Below are positions 1-11,999 of a DNA stretch of 64,000 bases, in pieces. Below the pieces are notes generated by a model that saw only the letters and a list, made by a program, of their open reading frames with translations, searched no databases and was not told the DNA's origin. Both the position numbers and the translations under genes were made by a program. The first letter of the stretch is position 1, and each line of letters opens with the position of its first letter. This DNA is from Mytilisepta virgata (taxonomy: Eukaryota; Mollusca; Bivalvia; Mytilida; Mytilidae), in the NCBI GenBank assembly GCA_028015205.1, contig CM051510.1, positions 31,310,580 through 31,374,579 on the forward strand. Direction: 5' to 3'.

Positions 1-480
1 CGTATACAGCATAGTATAAATTTACTGTATCTAATATTAGTATCTTTGGATTGTTATTTTGAAACTCCTGGGATGATGCCTCTGCTGGTGGACCCTAGGT
101 CCCCGAGGGTATTCGCCAACCCAGTCGTCAAACTTGTCTGATATGATTATTCATTGATTTGTTACAGAAATTACCAGTATTTAGCAAAATTCAAAAATAA
201 TAGAAATACTAAGGGTTCATTCCCTGTATTACACATGGTAGATCTTCTTAGCTGAAATTTGGCTTCCTATTTCGGTATTTTTGGTTGAGTACTTCTTGTT
301 TAATATGTTTGGTTTTTGGTCTTCCAAATATTTCGGTTTTAATGCTGCTGATGAGATTTAACTCTTGAAATGCGTCGTATACAGCATAGTATAAATTTAC
401 TGTATCTAATATTAGTATCTTTGGATTGTTATTTTGTTATATTGTTTGTGTTGGGTACAATTGCAAATAAATAAATAAAT
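1..480 (+). repeat. Dispersed repeat R1, one fragment and one longer copy
   Basis: Positions 1-62 and about 190-437 carry the same sequence (core GTATACAGCATAGTATAAAT followed by TTTGGATTGTTATTTTG). The same block recurs at 2119-2250 and 5545-5790. The longer copy ends in an (AAAT)n run at about 466-484, which suggests the 3' tail of a retroposed element such as a LINE or SINE. No coding potential was recognised. The element class is inferred only from the tail. Confidence 0.6.
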
Positions 481-1600
481 AAATTATTATGACAGGATAT
501 ATCTATTAACAATTCAAACCCTTTTCCATAATTGATGCTGTAAGGAGAAACCAATTTTTGGAATTATTGTACCTATGGACATTAGGCCCAGAAGGGATAA
601 CAAGACAGAAAGGCAAAAAAAAAAATCGGTTATAACCCTGAACTAAATTCAACAGAGGAGATAATATGGTTTTTTTTCTTAAGAAAATGGGAGGTTATGT
701 ATTAAACTTGTTTAAAAGCAGGTAATTTACACATGCTTACTGAATGACATTAACAATATATGGTTTAAGAATCCCAAGAAAGGGGAGAGTGGGCCCAAAA
801 AGAGCTGAAAAAAAATTGCGAAAAAATGTACGTTAATCTATACCACAAAAAAAACCATATAGAAACCCCCCCCCTGTTAAATATCAAGGGGTTTCTCCTT
901 ACATCAACAATTATAAACGTAAGAAGCACATAAGCACATATAATATAACAATATAATGCTTAATTAACAAATGTAGCATACTTGGTAATACAAAAAAGAT
1001 TTTAAACGTCCTTTAAGTCTGCTTATTTGATTTTAATGAAATATAATGGATAATTAAACATCACGGTAGAAAAAAAGCGTGTAGATCTGATATAATGTCC
1101 CCTTTTAAATAAAAAATGTTCCCAACTGTATTTTCGAAAAATTCGTTACACACGAGTCAACATATTTTTTAAAATGTGATTGGAATGAAATCCGAGATAT
1201 GTAGCTGTTTAAAATCTCCTTACGTTTGAAATAGTCTGAAGTCGCCACGTTGCTGTGTATTTTGGATGCTTATATCCTTTACATAGCTATCCTTATATAT
1301 AAAAACTGAATATTTAGGATTCATAGCAGTTCAAAAATGTTATTTTTAATTTCATAATTTTCCACCGTCCATGGCATAGTGATATATTTAGTAACGACCG
1401 ATATTTCACGAATTCATAAAACAGTTAAAGTAGAACGTTTAAAAGGTTCCTAGGTAGAACTTTAAAGGTCGACGGAAACACAAAACACAACCATATACAG
1501 TTAGTTATACTATTTTTACAACGATTTAAATATAGCTAAGGTGTATTGATTACATCTTTACCTGTGTAACAATATTAAATTGTGATTCTTTTGTTTCATT
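481..1600. other. Upstream region of the SDR gene; no feature recognised
   Basis: AT-rich sequence with several homopolymer runs. It precedes the start codon at 1601 and must contain the promoter if 1601 is the true first coding exon. No convincing TATA box or other element could be singled out by eye. Confidence 0.4.
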
Positions 1601-4600
1601 ATGGGTGGAAGTGTATCTTTTCCACGGCAAAGATTAGACAGAGGAAGAACAGTGATAGTTACCGGCGGGAACACTGGTGAGTCCTTTTTATTTTTTTTTA
1701 AATGAAGGCGAGGTACTAATACAAAGCGTACTAATGCTTGGCGATTCCCCTCTTATTCTTCATAAACAAAATGTCAAGGCTATGATGTTATGACATTGTG
1801 ATATTAGGTTCCTTAGATGGTTATACAGAAAATTTGTCAGGCGCAACCGTTTGATTTTGAATTAATCTTGAATCCTGTTAATTTTTTCGCGAAATTCATG
1901 ATCCTGATTTTGTCGGTGTGCAAACTCGCCCACTTCTATTTTTGCTCTTGTTTGATTAGAGGTAAAATTTGATCTTGCACCAAATTTTGGACCTTGCCCT
2001 TTTTTAAAACCCTTCCTTGCCCCTCCCCCTCTAAATGATCAAATGGTCGTCCCTATTTCAAGATATTGAACAGTATTTGGGATTTAGACGTCTAAATAAG
2101 ACAGTTTGTTTAAAATAAGTTTGGTTTTTGGTCTTCCAAATGTTTCGGTTTTAATGCTGCTGACGTGAGGAAACTCCTTGAAATGCGTCGTATACAGCAT
2201 AGTATAAATTTACTATATCTAATATTAGTATCTTTGGATTGTTATTTTGGATTCTGTATGTAATGTTGATGAGTAAATTTATAATCTTTAGAATTGTTTT
2301 GTACTGTTTTACACAAAACGTTTGGTTATGTCGATTCTCCCTTTTTTTCTTGAAGAAGAACATGCTTCTGATTTTTTAATGTGAAATTAGTATAAGACTA
2401 TCAGAAAAAAATGTCTAGAAAATCTAAAATATATTTCAGGCATTGGGTACGAGATAGCAAAATGGATTGCTATGTTGGGTGCAAAAGTTATTATAGCCTG
2501 CCGATCGGAGACAAGAGCGAAAGATGTAAGTTGACCAATCACAACATCTTTTATTTTATGGTTTTTATTGAACGTTGTGTCGTGTATATATATATTTGTA
2601 GATAATATATAAATTTCATGACATACACAATCACAAATATATTATATTTCTTATTTTTTGTTGTTGAATTCTGTGGTAAGAAATATGGAATCCATTTAGC
2701 GTTTGTCTTGCGGTGTAAGTGTGTGTTTGTATGTTTTTACTCGTCACTCGTCATATCGAAACCAATATGGTGTACCCTGAATGTAATCCTCACATAGTGT
2801 ACATGTGTGATTTATTTAAGGACCAATCAAAAAATCACCAAATCCATAGGCATCTACCAAAACGAGATAAAACGACAGAATAATGATGACCCCACCAAAA
2901 ACAACCGGGGTGAACTCAGCTGCAGGTGGTTCGGATTGGTAAAAAAATCGTAACAACTGACAAACTCCGGAGAACAACGAAGACAAGACCAAAACAATAC
3001 ATGCACTACAATTAAAAACTAAAAACATATGAACAACATGGACCCCACCAAAAAACCGGGGGTAGACTCAGGTGCTCCGGAAGAGTAAGCAGTCTCTGCT
3101 TTCTGCAGGACACCCGCCATGCTGTCCATGTCAAATCCGATATGAGGAAGGGATAATATCAATGGAACAGGTCCATTTTCATTTTTTCATACCTGTCAAC
3201 CAAGTCATGATGACGCCCATAAAACACCCGTCATGTTCATTTCAAGTCCAGTAAAATTTCGTGTCCGGTCATAGGGAAACATGGAAACTAGGAGAAATGG
3301 AAGAAGTCAGATTCATCTGGGTAATTGATATGCCATAACGATCTACAGAGATTACGGAAAATGTCCTTAAATTGATCAAGTCACAGCTTTAGTATAATCT
3401 AATTAACACGAAGTATATTTTTTATTTCGTCCAATTGATAAAAAAAAATCTGAGATGGACAACATTCTACATGTATGTCCCAGAAATTGTCCGTAGATGA
3501 TTTCAAGACTTTTAGATATTTTTTCAATATGCCAATTAAAGTTCTAGGAGAAGACTTTCCAGCTTTAGTGGGAAATGTTTTTAAGTCAGAGAACAATGCT
3601 ACAGATTACATTTTTCTTTCTTTTCAACTTAAGAACCCAATTTGAATTTACCCATATACAGCAAAACTAAAATCGACTCTGATAACATGAATTAAAAGAT
3701 ATAAGTGTAAAGAAACTAAAATAGTCAGCTTTTCTAATTTTACTTCTTGGGCACATATATTTCAACGTTTAAAGTCAAAAACTTGCAAATTTTAATTAAG
3801 ATGAATGATCGATTACGAGTTACGGGAATTATGACATTTAATTCAATAAATTAGATATGACAATTCATGCAATAAATTAATAAGCTAAATGTACCACCAA
3901 TGATTCGTTTGAGAAATACAAATAGTTGGTTAAATACCTTATACATAAATTCTCGTCTGAAACACTGTAAAGAAGCTGAATAACATTTTTGCTTTAAGAA
4001 TATAAATACCATGAATATTTTCCAGGCTATAGCTACAATGAAAGAAGATTTCCAAAGGGAGAAAAACAAAGGGACGGAAGGAGTTATCCAAGATGGCGAA
4101 ATAGATGTTCAGTTTATGCAACTCGATCTTGCATCTTTAAAATCGACAAAAAAATTTATTGACGATTTTAAAGCATCAGGAATGAAATTACATGTACTTG
4201 TTTGTAACGCCGGAATAGTCTTTGCCAAGCAACGTAAGAATGCTAAGTAAAAATAAAATTCTTTGACACCAATTTTGATGCACAATTTTTCACATTTCAT
4301 CGATTATGGACTTGTCAGTTATCCGTTAAGCTCAATGCCTACAATGTTGAAGACAACAATCCAAAAATATGCAACAAATTCAAAAATGCGACATTAAATT
4401 TATAAGTATCAATTTCGGGATAGTATCGAAATACTAGCAACTGGGCTGGGGATACACTCGGTGACTTGGAGTCCTCTATGCAGCGGCATCGACCCAGTGG
4501 TAAAAATAAAATTCTTTGATAGTAATTTTGATGCAAATTTTTTTCCGTCAAAATTTTGATTTTTTGAAAGGAAATTAATAAAACTGATTAGTTAGAACCA

Positions 4601-7600
4601 CATGAGACGAAATGATAATTATATTAGTACAAATGAAATATAATTTTATTGGCATTTTTGAATTTTCTGATGTACATGTATACCGCATCCAATCCCAGAT
4701 TTTCATAAGGAAATCAATTGACCGATCTACCAACACATTTTAAAGAGGTTTCCTAACCGAATGCAGCAACAATTTATCCATTTGAGGCGGAAGAGGGGGA
4801 TGGGGTTTATTCTCTAATCATGCAATTTCGTTTTATTCGCAGTAGCCCTTAGTTTAGTTTGCCTTAAACCAAGATATATTTTATAATCGGTATAAAAATT
4901 GAAAACGATGCTCGCACAAACTTAAATATTTCCTGTATATTTACGTTAATGACAGCTGTGGATGGATGGGTGGGTGGATGGATGGATGGATGGATTGGAT
5001 GGATTGATGGATAATGGTTTAACCTCCATTGGCAATTATTACATGCATATGAGAACGAGATCATGTTGATGTGATATGAATATATGGACCCTGCTTAGTA
5101 CTACACCGACACGCTGAGTCCGACCTTTAACATGCTACCTTACGAGGTAACTGTCTGCAGGAAGACTATCACACCACCCGGACACATTATACTGACTCCG
5201 AGCCGACCAGTATTTCCTCTTACTCCTAGATGCCGCAGAGATGCAGCAAATGCAAATTTTAATGTCTTTGGTTTGACCCGGATGGGGAAAGAACTCGCGA
5301 CCTTCCGCACTCGAGGCAATAACTGTACCGAAGACCACCGAGGTGTTTTTTTAATCTGTGAAAGAGAGGTTTTCAGTTTATTCAGCTAGAAGTGAATAGA
5401 TTAGATCTCATGATATTAAGTCGTTTATATTTATAGATAGCAGAAATAAAACTCATTTGATTCTAATAATACATGCAATAAGGGTATTAATTTTTTTTAT
5501 AGAATACACAGAAGAGGACAATGAATTACATTTTCAGGTAAGGCCTAAATAATAGAAATACTAAGGGTTCATTCCTTGTATTGGACATGGTAGATCTCCT
5601 TAGCTGAAATTTGGCTTCCTATTTCGGTATTTTTTGTTGAGTACTTTTTGTTTAATATAAGTTTGGTTTTTGGTCTTCCAAATGTTTCGGTTTTAATGCT
5701 GCTGATGAGAGGTAACTCCTTGAAATGCGTCGTATACAGCATAGTATAAATTTACTATATCTAATATTAGTATCTTTGGATTGTTATTTAGAATTAAGTT
5801 TGCCTGCCGTCCCTTAAATATTGGCCCGACCCAAGAAAAATGTTGGTTTTGCGAGTCGGACAATTTTCTTTTTATTTCCAATTTCAGTAGAGTCACATAC
5901 ATTTTTTTTTGTTCAGTTGAGTTCATTAATCTTCAGTATGATTTCCAAAAAAAAAAAAAGAAAAAAAAAATGCCCACCCACCTACCATTGGTTAGGCTAC
6001 AGCAAACAAATGATATTTTCAGCCTGAGCTAAGTTAGTGAGATTATTCTGCTTAAAGTCCCTTAACCTGTATATTAATCAGAGTGGCGGATTGTAAACTT
6101 AAGTAAAGTAAAAACAATCAAATACAATGAAGAGATACGGTGCATCAATCATTAGAATGAAGGGATATGGTGGATCAATCCTTAGAATACCTGACAAAAG
6201 TTTAAGTTTAGATTTTTTGTTAAGATTATATATATACCATACATTGTATATGGTATGATATAAATGATACTGGGAATAGCTGGGTAAGACAACATGATAA
6301 ACCATTTGATTGCTTTGGGTAGGACGCAAGGAAATGTTCTAAGATTTTGGAAATGTCTTTCAAAATATGCCATTATTTGATTCCAGTCCTGCCATATTTC
6401 ATTGCATGTTTGAGCCCACCTTCTTTTCTGCAAATTTCGGAATGTATTTTGGAAAGCTGTTGATACATTTACAGCACGGGTAACGTAGATATCGACTTGC
6501 ATAGAACATGAAAGAATCGTATGCCAGTTGTTGCCAAATATGTACTAATGCTATATGAACGATGTACAATAAATAATTTAAATATTTCTTAATTTTAAGA
6601 ACTGAACAAGAAAAATGTTCTTTTTTTCAGGTCAATTATTTGGGTCACTTTCTTTTAGCTTTGCACTTAATACCGCTGATGGAACAATCCGGATCAGAAG
6701 ATTGTAGAATTGTCAACACGGCTAGCTTCGTTCATAAAAGCGCTAAACCATTTGACGTGACAAAAATCCAAGGCAAACAGTATACGCAAGATAATTTTGA
6801 CAGAAGAGCTTACTATAATTGGTCTAAATTATATCAGGTAAGTAATTACGGTTTTGAACACAGAACTAGTTAAGCGAAATAAGAACATGAAACAAAGGAG
6901 TGACTATATGTTAAGTTTTCTTTATCGTATTGTAGCTAGGTGCATTGAACATTTCTTTTTTAAGTACATGTGCTTAGGCAAATTACACCAACATTTGTGA
7001 AATGGTCCATGGTTCCCTTCAAAAAATATCTCTGGAACAGTGTTTGGAACAATATGACCACTGTTAATGGTTATAGAGCAATATATCGTGATATTTTTTC
7101 TCTGAAACTAGTTGGTCATTTGAGACCAATATGACCGACACTATCGAAAAAGAATAAAATAAGCTTTGCTTCTAATGATTTTTATATTATGACGTCTGGG
7201 TAAAATCCAGAAGAGCGATACAGACTCCTGATAATAGCTTTGATTTTAAGTTTCATTAGGAGTTTTATATTTTATAATTTTTGACTGAAATTTTACGAGC
7301 TCAGTTACAGAGTGTAGGATGTTAAATAACACTCAATTTACAAAATAGGAAAACCATTTTTTTTTACATTTTTCATCAGCGCGTATGTATTTGGTATGTT
7401 TCTTATCTTTGCAATACATAAGCTATTAGATGATTGGTACCATTGTAAAACAATTTTGGAATTATCATCAAACTTTCTTACGATATGATTCAATCTAATT
7501 AAAAACCGATCTCTCATCGCTCCCGTTTTCTGATATGTCGCGTGGGAGATCTAACGAAACCCGCTTTGAGGTCACATGTGGTGGGCATGGAAGGAATTTG

Positions 7601-10359
7601 AAAGAAAGGCAGGATGCAAAATTTGGTGAAAAAAGGCAGGACCAAAGATCCTCAGAAAAAAAGGCAGGATGAAAAATGTAGTGATAAAAAGGCATGTACC
7701 CAGAAAAAAGGCAGGACAACACCAGGTAGTAAAAAAAAAGGCAGTCTCTAAATTTTGCTGAAAAAAGGGAGGACTTAAGGTTAATTTCATGCCCTCCACC
7801 CCCCATAAAAATCAAATGGTTACTCCCTAAATACAAAACGAACGATTTCTGTTTGCAGATTATGCAGATGTATTTTATGAACCGTAGACTAAAGGAGACA
7901 AATAGCAATGTTACAGTATTGTGTATCGATCCCGGCATGGTAGCTACAGAAAGTGACCGAAATTTTAAGGATATATGTTTCTTGAATTGTTTATGGTCCT
8001 GCATTAAGTGTTGCGGTAAGTGTAAAGGATTAAACAACAGACATTATTACATTAAAGCAATATGTATATTTTTAAAAAAAATTTAATTTGATAATATACA
8101 TGTACATCTATTGACAATGTAACTTGTAACAGTGATAATATACACGAAATATAATAGGAATTCTGTCCTTAAATGGTTTTTGCTTAACATTTTTGGTTGG
8201 TCTTCAGGGTTTTTGGAGTTATTTTCTTTTTGATTTTCAACATCTAAACGGCCTTGAGCACAACTGATGAGTCTTAAATCTACGAGATGTGCATATCATG
8301 TGCAGCAAAATTGGTATCAAAGAGACTAAACTAACAGGAGACAACACAGGCACTTGTTTCTATCAATGGGAAGGTCGACTATCCATGTATAATAGAAGAA
8401 GGTGGCTAACGAATGTCACGAACGTCTCCGCTTCGGATGCTTTTTGTACCATTAACTTACTCAAAAAAATCCCTACCTTATATGAATCGTTTCATTGAAT
8501 ATTTTCCTTTAACACTATACATATTTTATATCCCCCCTCAGTGTTCCTCTTCGTACTAATCTTACTATTGTTCACTAAACCGTGGTGACATCTTCAACTA
8601 CCCACTTCTCACTGTATTTACTTCCGGTTCGCGTCGCGAAGTTAGAAGGGGGTTGTAAGTTGGTGTTGCTTATTTCACAGTAAATATTTTAAAAACGAAG
8701 TTTATAATGGAAATTAATAAAAATTATTAAATAAAATTGTGAAATTGGTCATTCTCTCTTATATTGATCATTCATTATATAGTTTTTTGGTTTTTATGCT
8801 CTTTTTGTTTGGACACAATGGCAATTGAATCTTTGAGTATTTTTAGATCTGAAATTTAATGCTGAGATATAATTTATTGTAAATATATGTATTGCACTAA
8901 ACATTAATTTACAGATTTAATAGAAATTCTTTTTGAGAGGCTGTTTTTTTTTCTCGGCATTAAAATAATTTTTAGGGGCAGTAAAAAGCCAATTGAGAGG
9001 CGGAACCAACGATCTTTGTGGCAGTAAAAATACATTTGAGATGCGGAACCAACTGTCTTTTGTGGCAGTAAAAAGCCAATTGAGAGGCGGAACCGACTAT
9101 CTTTTTTGGCAGTAAGAAGACATTTGAGAGGCGGAATCAGTTTTCTCTGCCTCAATGCAAAGCAATTTTATAGTGCTGGATTCAGCAAACACCAGGAATT
9201 ACAGATATAACATTATGTTCATTACAGGTGTGACCGAGAGGGTGTTTGGCAATGTCGATTCTGCTATTAATACCACCACAACACTGAAAGTTAAAATAAT
9301 CGTAAGTTTATTACTGATGTACCCAAGAGCTGCGGAGGCGGCTACATGTATATATGCGGCCATAATGAATTCAAATGTGGAGTTCATTTAGATACCTATT
9401 AAACTTTTATTACAGGTGCACCCAATGTCAAAATGGTAGCAGGAATCTTCTATATTCTACAATAAGATTGGATATATAGGGGGTTAAATATTTATTTCAG
9501 GCATAGCCAAGAAACCGTTTGGAGGGGCGGAGACTGCTATCTATGCCGCCATAAAACCGGAACTTAAGGGTACCAGGGACGTCTACTATAGCAGCTGTAA
9601 ACCAGAACAGACAACACCACAGACCAGGTAAACTACATATAGCCGCTAAGGGCCATATCGACCTTGTTTAAAATCTGAATTTGTGAGATTGTAAAAGACC
9701 TTACTGGAACACCCCTCCCAAAAAGACAGCGTTTATAATGTATATTAATAAAAAAAAAAAAAAAATAGAAAAGAAATACATGTGTGTTAACAGGGATGCC
9801 ATATCGAAATGCGACTTTTACATCATGATATTAATCTTGTGGGATTTAAAAAAAAATGAAATAAGAATAAATTTCTGCGGTAATGAAGTGATGAAAATGA
9901 AAATATCAAGAAGTCTTGTTTGGCAATAAACAATAAAAAAAATAAGAATGAGTATGACAAAGTACACGTCAAAATTTCCTCAAGGAACAGAACATACAAA
10001 AATGTATACCACTTCTTTTGAACTAATTGGTGATAATGACATGTCCATTAAAAAAAAAATTTGTGAATGTTTCTGAGTAATAGAAATGTTAGTCAACTTT
10101 TTTCTTGTGTTTATGGAGTAAAGTTTGCGGAAAAAAAAAATTAATAGAGTTTCAGCCAAGGAGTTATGATATATTCTCAAACAACGAAAAAGTGTCATTC
10201 ATATATTTCATTTCTACCTATTAATGTTTCAATTTATTTTTTTTATTATTAAAATTTAGGGACGAGACTAAACAAGAAGCTCTGCTCCAGTTTTCTCTCG
10301 ACTGCTTAAAAGATTTTTTAACAGACGATATGAAACAAAAGTGGGCAGCAAAGACATGA
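1601..10359 (+). CDS. Short-chain dehydrogenase/reductase (retinol-dehydrogenase-like), 8 exons
   Basis: Exons 1601-1676, 2440-2525, 4026-4233, 5503-5537, 6631-6837, 7859-8015, 9501-9627 and 10260-10359 have GT-AG borders and join in frame (996 nt, 331 aa). The product is a classical/extended SDR that should use NAD(P)(H) to oxidise or reduce a retinoid, steroid or other lipid carbonyl. Visible motifs are the Rossmann glycine motif TGGNTGIG (21-28), D88 in the LDL motif, CNAG (114-117), N137 in VNYLGHF, the catalytic Ser (S167) and Y197-NWS-K201. The end resembles the RDH11-14/WWOX SDR tail. The start is the only ATG in the first exon and sits before the glycine motif at the usual distance; no N-terminal membrane anchor is evident. 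Exon 4 has only 35 nt. Family membership is secure; the substrate is unknown. Confidence 0.93.
1837..2055. mobile_element. Diverged MITE of the GGGAGCAACC family, in SDR intron 1
   Basis: The ends are near-inverted copies (GGCGCAACCGTTTGATTTT at the left; at the right, the reverse complement begins AGGGACGACCATTTGAT). Between them are repeated degenerate phrases about 27 bp apart (GATCCTGATTTT, GATCTTGCACC, GGACCTTGCCC). It matches, with heavy divergence, the clearer copy at 15136-15400 and the one at 7600-7831. Confidence 0.5.
2119..2250 (+). repeat. Dispersed repeat R1, copy 3
   Basis: Near-identical to 310-437 and 5660-5790: it starts at GTTTGGTTTTTGGTCTTCC and ends at GGATTGTTATTTTG. It lies in SDR intron 1. 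Confidence 0.7.
2860..3270 (+). repeat. Dispersed repeat R2, copy 1
   Basis: Shares long stretches with 34741-35040 (same strand) and 54540-55100 (opposite strand), for example AACTGACAAACTCCGGAGAA and the block around GGTGCTCCGGAAGAGTAAGC. It is probably the terminal part of a retrotransposon or other dispersed element common in mussels. The short ORFs it creates on both strands recur with the repeat and are not host genes. It lies in SDR intron 2. Confidence 0.65.
4243..4345 (-). repeat. Hammerhead-like dispersed repeat (HHL), copy 1
   Basis: On the minus strand the order is CTGACAAGTC, a short stem region, GATGAAATGTG, then GTGCATCAAAATTGGTGTCA. This is the same order as the other HHL copies at 8190, 26185 and 53800. 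The core is degenerate here (CTGACAA instead of CTGATGA). It begins 10 bp after the donor of SDR exon 3. Confidence 0.5.
4958..5012 (+). repeat. (GGAT)n microsatellite
   Basis: Imperfect GGAT/GGGT tetranucleotide run, about 12 units, in SDR intron 3. Confidence 0.85.
5085..5345 (-). mobile_element. tRNA-derived SINE (decayed)
   Basis: On the minus strand it opens with CCTCGGTGGTC and a degenerate tRNA-like head containing CCTCGAGTGCGGAAGGTCGC and a weak B-box (GAGTTCTTTCC). The body includes GACTGGTCGGCTCGGAGTCA-like text and TGTGTCCGGGTGG. The layout is that of widespread bivalve tRNA-SINEs. The A-box is poor, so this copy is probably dead. It lies in SDR intron 3. Confidence 0.55.
5503..5537 (+). 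other. 35-nt microexon (exon 4) of the SDR gene
   Basis: Acceptor TTTTTTTTATAG before it and donor GTAAGG after it. It completes the split codon from exon 3 and encodes YTEEDNELHFQ, which runs directly into VNYLGHF of exon 5, as expected for SDRs. The match to the family justifies this tiny exon. Confidence 0.9.
5545..5790 (+). repeat. Dispersed repeat R1, copy 4
   Basis: Matches 190-437 over about 240 bp, beginning AATAGAAATACTAAGGGTTC and ending TTTGGATTGTTATTT. It starts eight bases after the donor of the 35-nt exon. Confidence 0.75.
7600..7831. mobile_element. MITE of the GGGAGCAACC family with AAAGGCAGGA internal repeats
   Basis: The right end (CCCCCATAAAAATCAAATGG followed by TTACTCCCT) is the inverted form of the left end of the 15136 copy. 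Inside are about six imperfect repeats of AAAAAGGCAGGAY spaced about 25-30 bp. The left terminus is not recognisable. The element ends about 28 bp before SDR exon 6 (7859), so it borders the splice acceptor region. Confidence 0.65.
8190..8345 (+). repeat. Hammerhead-like dispersed repeat (HHL), copy 2
   Basis: Contains CTGATGA at 8264-8270, a short putative stem II, then CGAGATG (expected CGAAA), a 6-bp hairpin of GTGCA/TGTGCA and AAAATTGGTATCAAAGAG. Upstream is TTTTTGGTTGGTCTTCAGGG. This is the best plus-strand copy of the family, with one core base changed (GAGA for GAAA). It lies in SDR intron 6. Confidence 0.55.
8977..9150 (+). repeat. 44-bp tandem repeat, four units
   Basis: Units start at 8977, 9020, 9064 and 9108 with GGCAGTAAAAAGCCAATTGA or a close variant, followed by GAGGCGGAACC. 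The period is 43-44 bp. It lies in SDR intron 6, just before the exon-7-like relics. Confidence 0.85.
9228..9391 (+). pseudogene. Two decayed copies of SDR exon 7
   Basis: After a possible acceptor (TTCATTACAG) the reading VTERVFGNVDSAINT can be laid against exon 7 (IAKKPFGGAETAIYA). About 95 bp further on, in the same frame, RAAEAATCIYAAIMNS aligns with GGAETAIYAAIKPE of exon 7. A GTAAGT-like donor (TCGTAAGT) follows the first relic. Both have lost conserved residues and carry no function I can support. They look like tandem duplications of exon 7 that have drifted, though alternative-exon use cannot be excluded from sequence alone. Confidence 0.55.
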
Positions 10360-10658
10360 CAATGGATGTTGTTTTACTTGGAGAAAATGTTGATATTATA
10401 TACATGTACATGTTTATGTATTGTATTTAGATGTTACTACATCACTCAGCCATTTCCGACCAACGTCGATAATAGATACCGGCTATTGACGGAAAGGACC
10501 GAGTGTGTTCTGATTATACCAACGAATGAACGGTCGTCTTTACATGTGGAATGAAATTGATGCATAATATATAATATTAAAAATGACGCGTCTTATGATT
10601 GGTTAAATATGTTTGTTATTCCAAAGACAAAGCTTTTCTTTCTAGTGTGAAGTAATTA

Positions 10659-10664
10659 AATAAA
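10659..10664 (+). promoter_or_regulatory. Candidate polyadenylation signal of the SDR gene
   Basis: AATAAA about 300 bp after the SDR stop codon at 10357-10359, before the SINE at 10717. It is the nearest clean hexamer downstream that I see. Confidence 0.45.
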
Positions 10665-10716
10665 ATTACTTCTTAGTTCCACAAAAATGAACAATTTAAA
10701 GTTATAACTGTAAATG

Positions 10717-10930
10717 TCGCCGGGGTGTGGCGATTACCGCATCGGACTACGAAACCGAAGGTCCCAGGTTCGATTCCCGTTCGGGCTGAAAATTTCAGGG
10801 ATCAAATTTGCGACGCCCTATCGACACCATTTGTGAGGATGGTCTCCTTAAAAGATGCTAGTCCGTCGCACCCTCAAGTGAAGAGGGTTATTATAACTTG
10901 TTTCCCAATCCACTATAAATTTATTTTAAC
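10717..10930 (+). mobile_element. tRNA-derived SINE (tRNA-Arg-like head)
   Basis: Positions 10717-10787 form a tRNA-like head: a degenerate A-box (GTGTGGCGATTACCG), an anticodon-loop region GGACTACGAAACC (ACG, as in tRNA-Arg) and a good B-box GGTTCGATTCCC at 10768-10779. A non-tRNA body follows (CAGGGATCAAATTTGCGACG and beyond) and fades out by about 10930. The decayed acceptor stem and attached body mark it as a SINE rather than a tRNA gene. Confidence 0.65.
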
Positions 10931-10969
10931 TAACAGTATTTTGTTGAATTAGTTCACGCTTATATTGAA

Positions 10970-11990
10970 ATAATAGCAGCTACGATGGTGAAAGTCTCGG
11001 TACTTGATATCAATGCTTTAAAAAGGTACTTATATATATGTGTGTTTTGTGCAAACGTATACTATTACATAATTATTATACTGCAAGCTTTTTATTGGTC
11101 AATTCGTCTTGGCCTCGGCTGACAATGTTTTCTTGGTGTAACAATCTGCTCTATCAGCCTGTCAGTCATGTGTTACATGTATTTATATATCAACGTTAAT
11201 GTTCATAGGAACGGTACTTAGAACGCATATATCCTGAGTAACCCCCTTTTTATAGGGCGATAAATGAATTATATTTTCAAATTGATTTGGTGGTTTATGA
11301 AAGCGATATTTTTTATGAATGTTTTAAAAACATTTTTGTTTGAAATTTAAGAATTGGTATTTGTTTTGTTTATGTCATATCTTTTAATTGAGAAAATGTA
11401 AGCGAAACAGAATAGAGAATGGAAACGGTGAATGTGTCAAATAGACAACCCGACCAAAGAGCAATAGAGTGGCAAATATATAGGCGATATTTATATCAAG
11501 GAAGAAACTAGATTTGTTATAATAAGAGGAAGGATTTGTGACTCACACGATACGTAGATCTAAAATTGACCAATAAGAAACCAGAAAATAATATTTTATC
11601 CAATATATGAGTAGAAAACAAATTAAATCCTTGGGTTTTTTCATAGGAACTAATTAAAATTGAGTTCAGTAGAATGATTCAAACTTTGTCAAGAAATGTT
11701 AATTTGGACTTATACTTATAATTCTCCTGTAGGTTTTAAATAAGTTTTTTTTATTTTTTATGGGAGGTCAATGATAACGTCCGAAGATTGCTTTCAACTA
11801 AGTGTGCCTTACCCTTGTGGTTCAAAGTTGTTCTGTAATTTGTATTTACTGGGTCGTAAATCATTGCCAACGACACGCACATTGACTTTGTTGCATATAA
11901 TTATTGTTTAATAATAAAACATTGAGACATTTTTATTTTTATTTTTTCCAAGCTGAAGAGATCACTACAAAATCATTTATGGTTATCAAC
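10970..11990. other. Intergenic stretch, nothing recognised
   Basis: AT-rich sequence between the SDR gene and the SINE at 12000. No ORF, repeat or RNA gene could be supported. Confidence 0.4.
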
Positions 11991-11999
11991 ACGACCCTT

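Noticed and set aside
5132..5389. 85-codon plus-strand frame
   Set aside because: It is the antisense of a tRNA-derived SINE.
6182..6502. 106-codon minus-strand frame
   Set aside because: It lies in SDR intron 4 and shows no recognisable domain; no splice or start context supports a gene.
7495..8037. 180-codon open frame on the minus strand
   Set aside because: It runs antisense over SDR exon 6 and a MITE with poly-T-like content; the plus strand has the conserved SDR exon with splice sites.
10717..10787. Functional tRNA-Arg(ACG) gene
   Set aside because: The anticodon arm and B-box fit, but the acceptor stem is poor, the A-box is degenerate and a SINE body follows.
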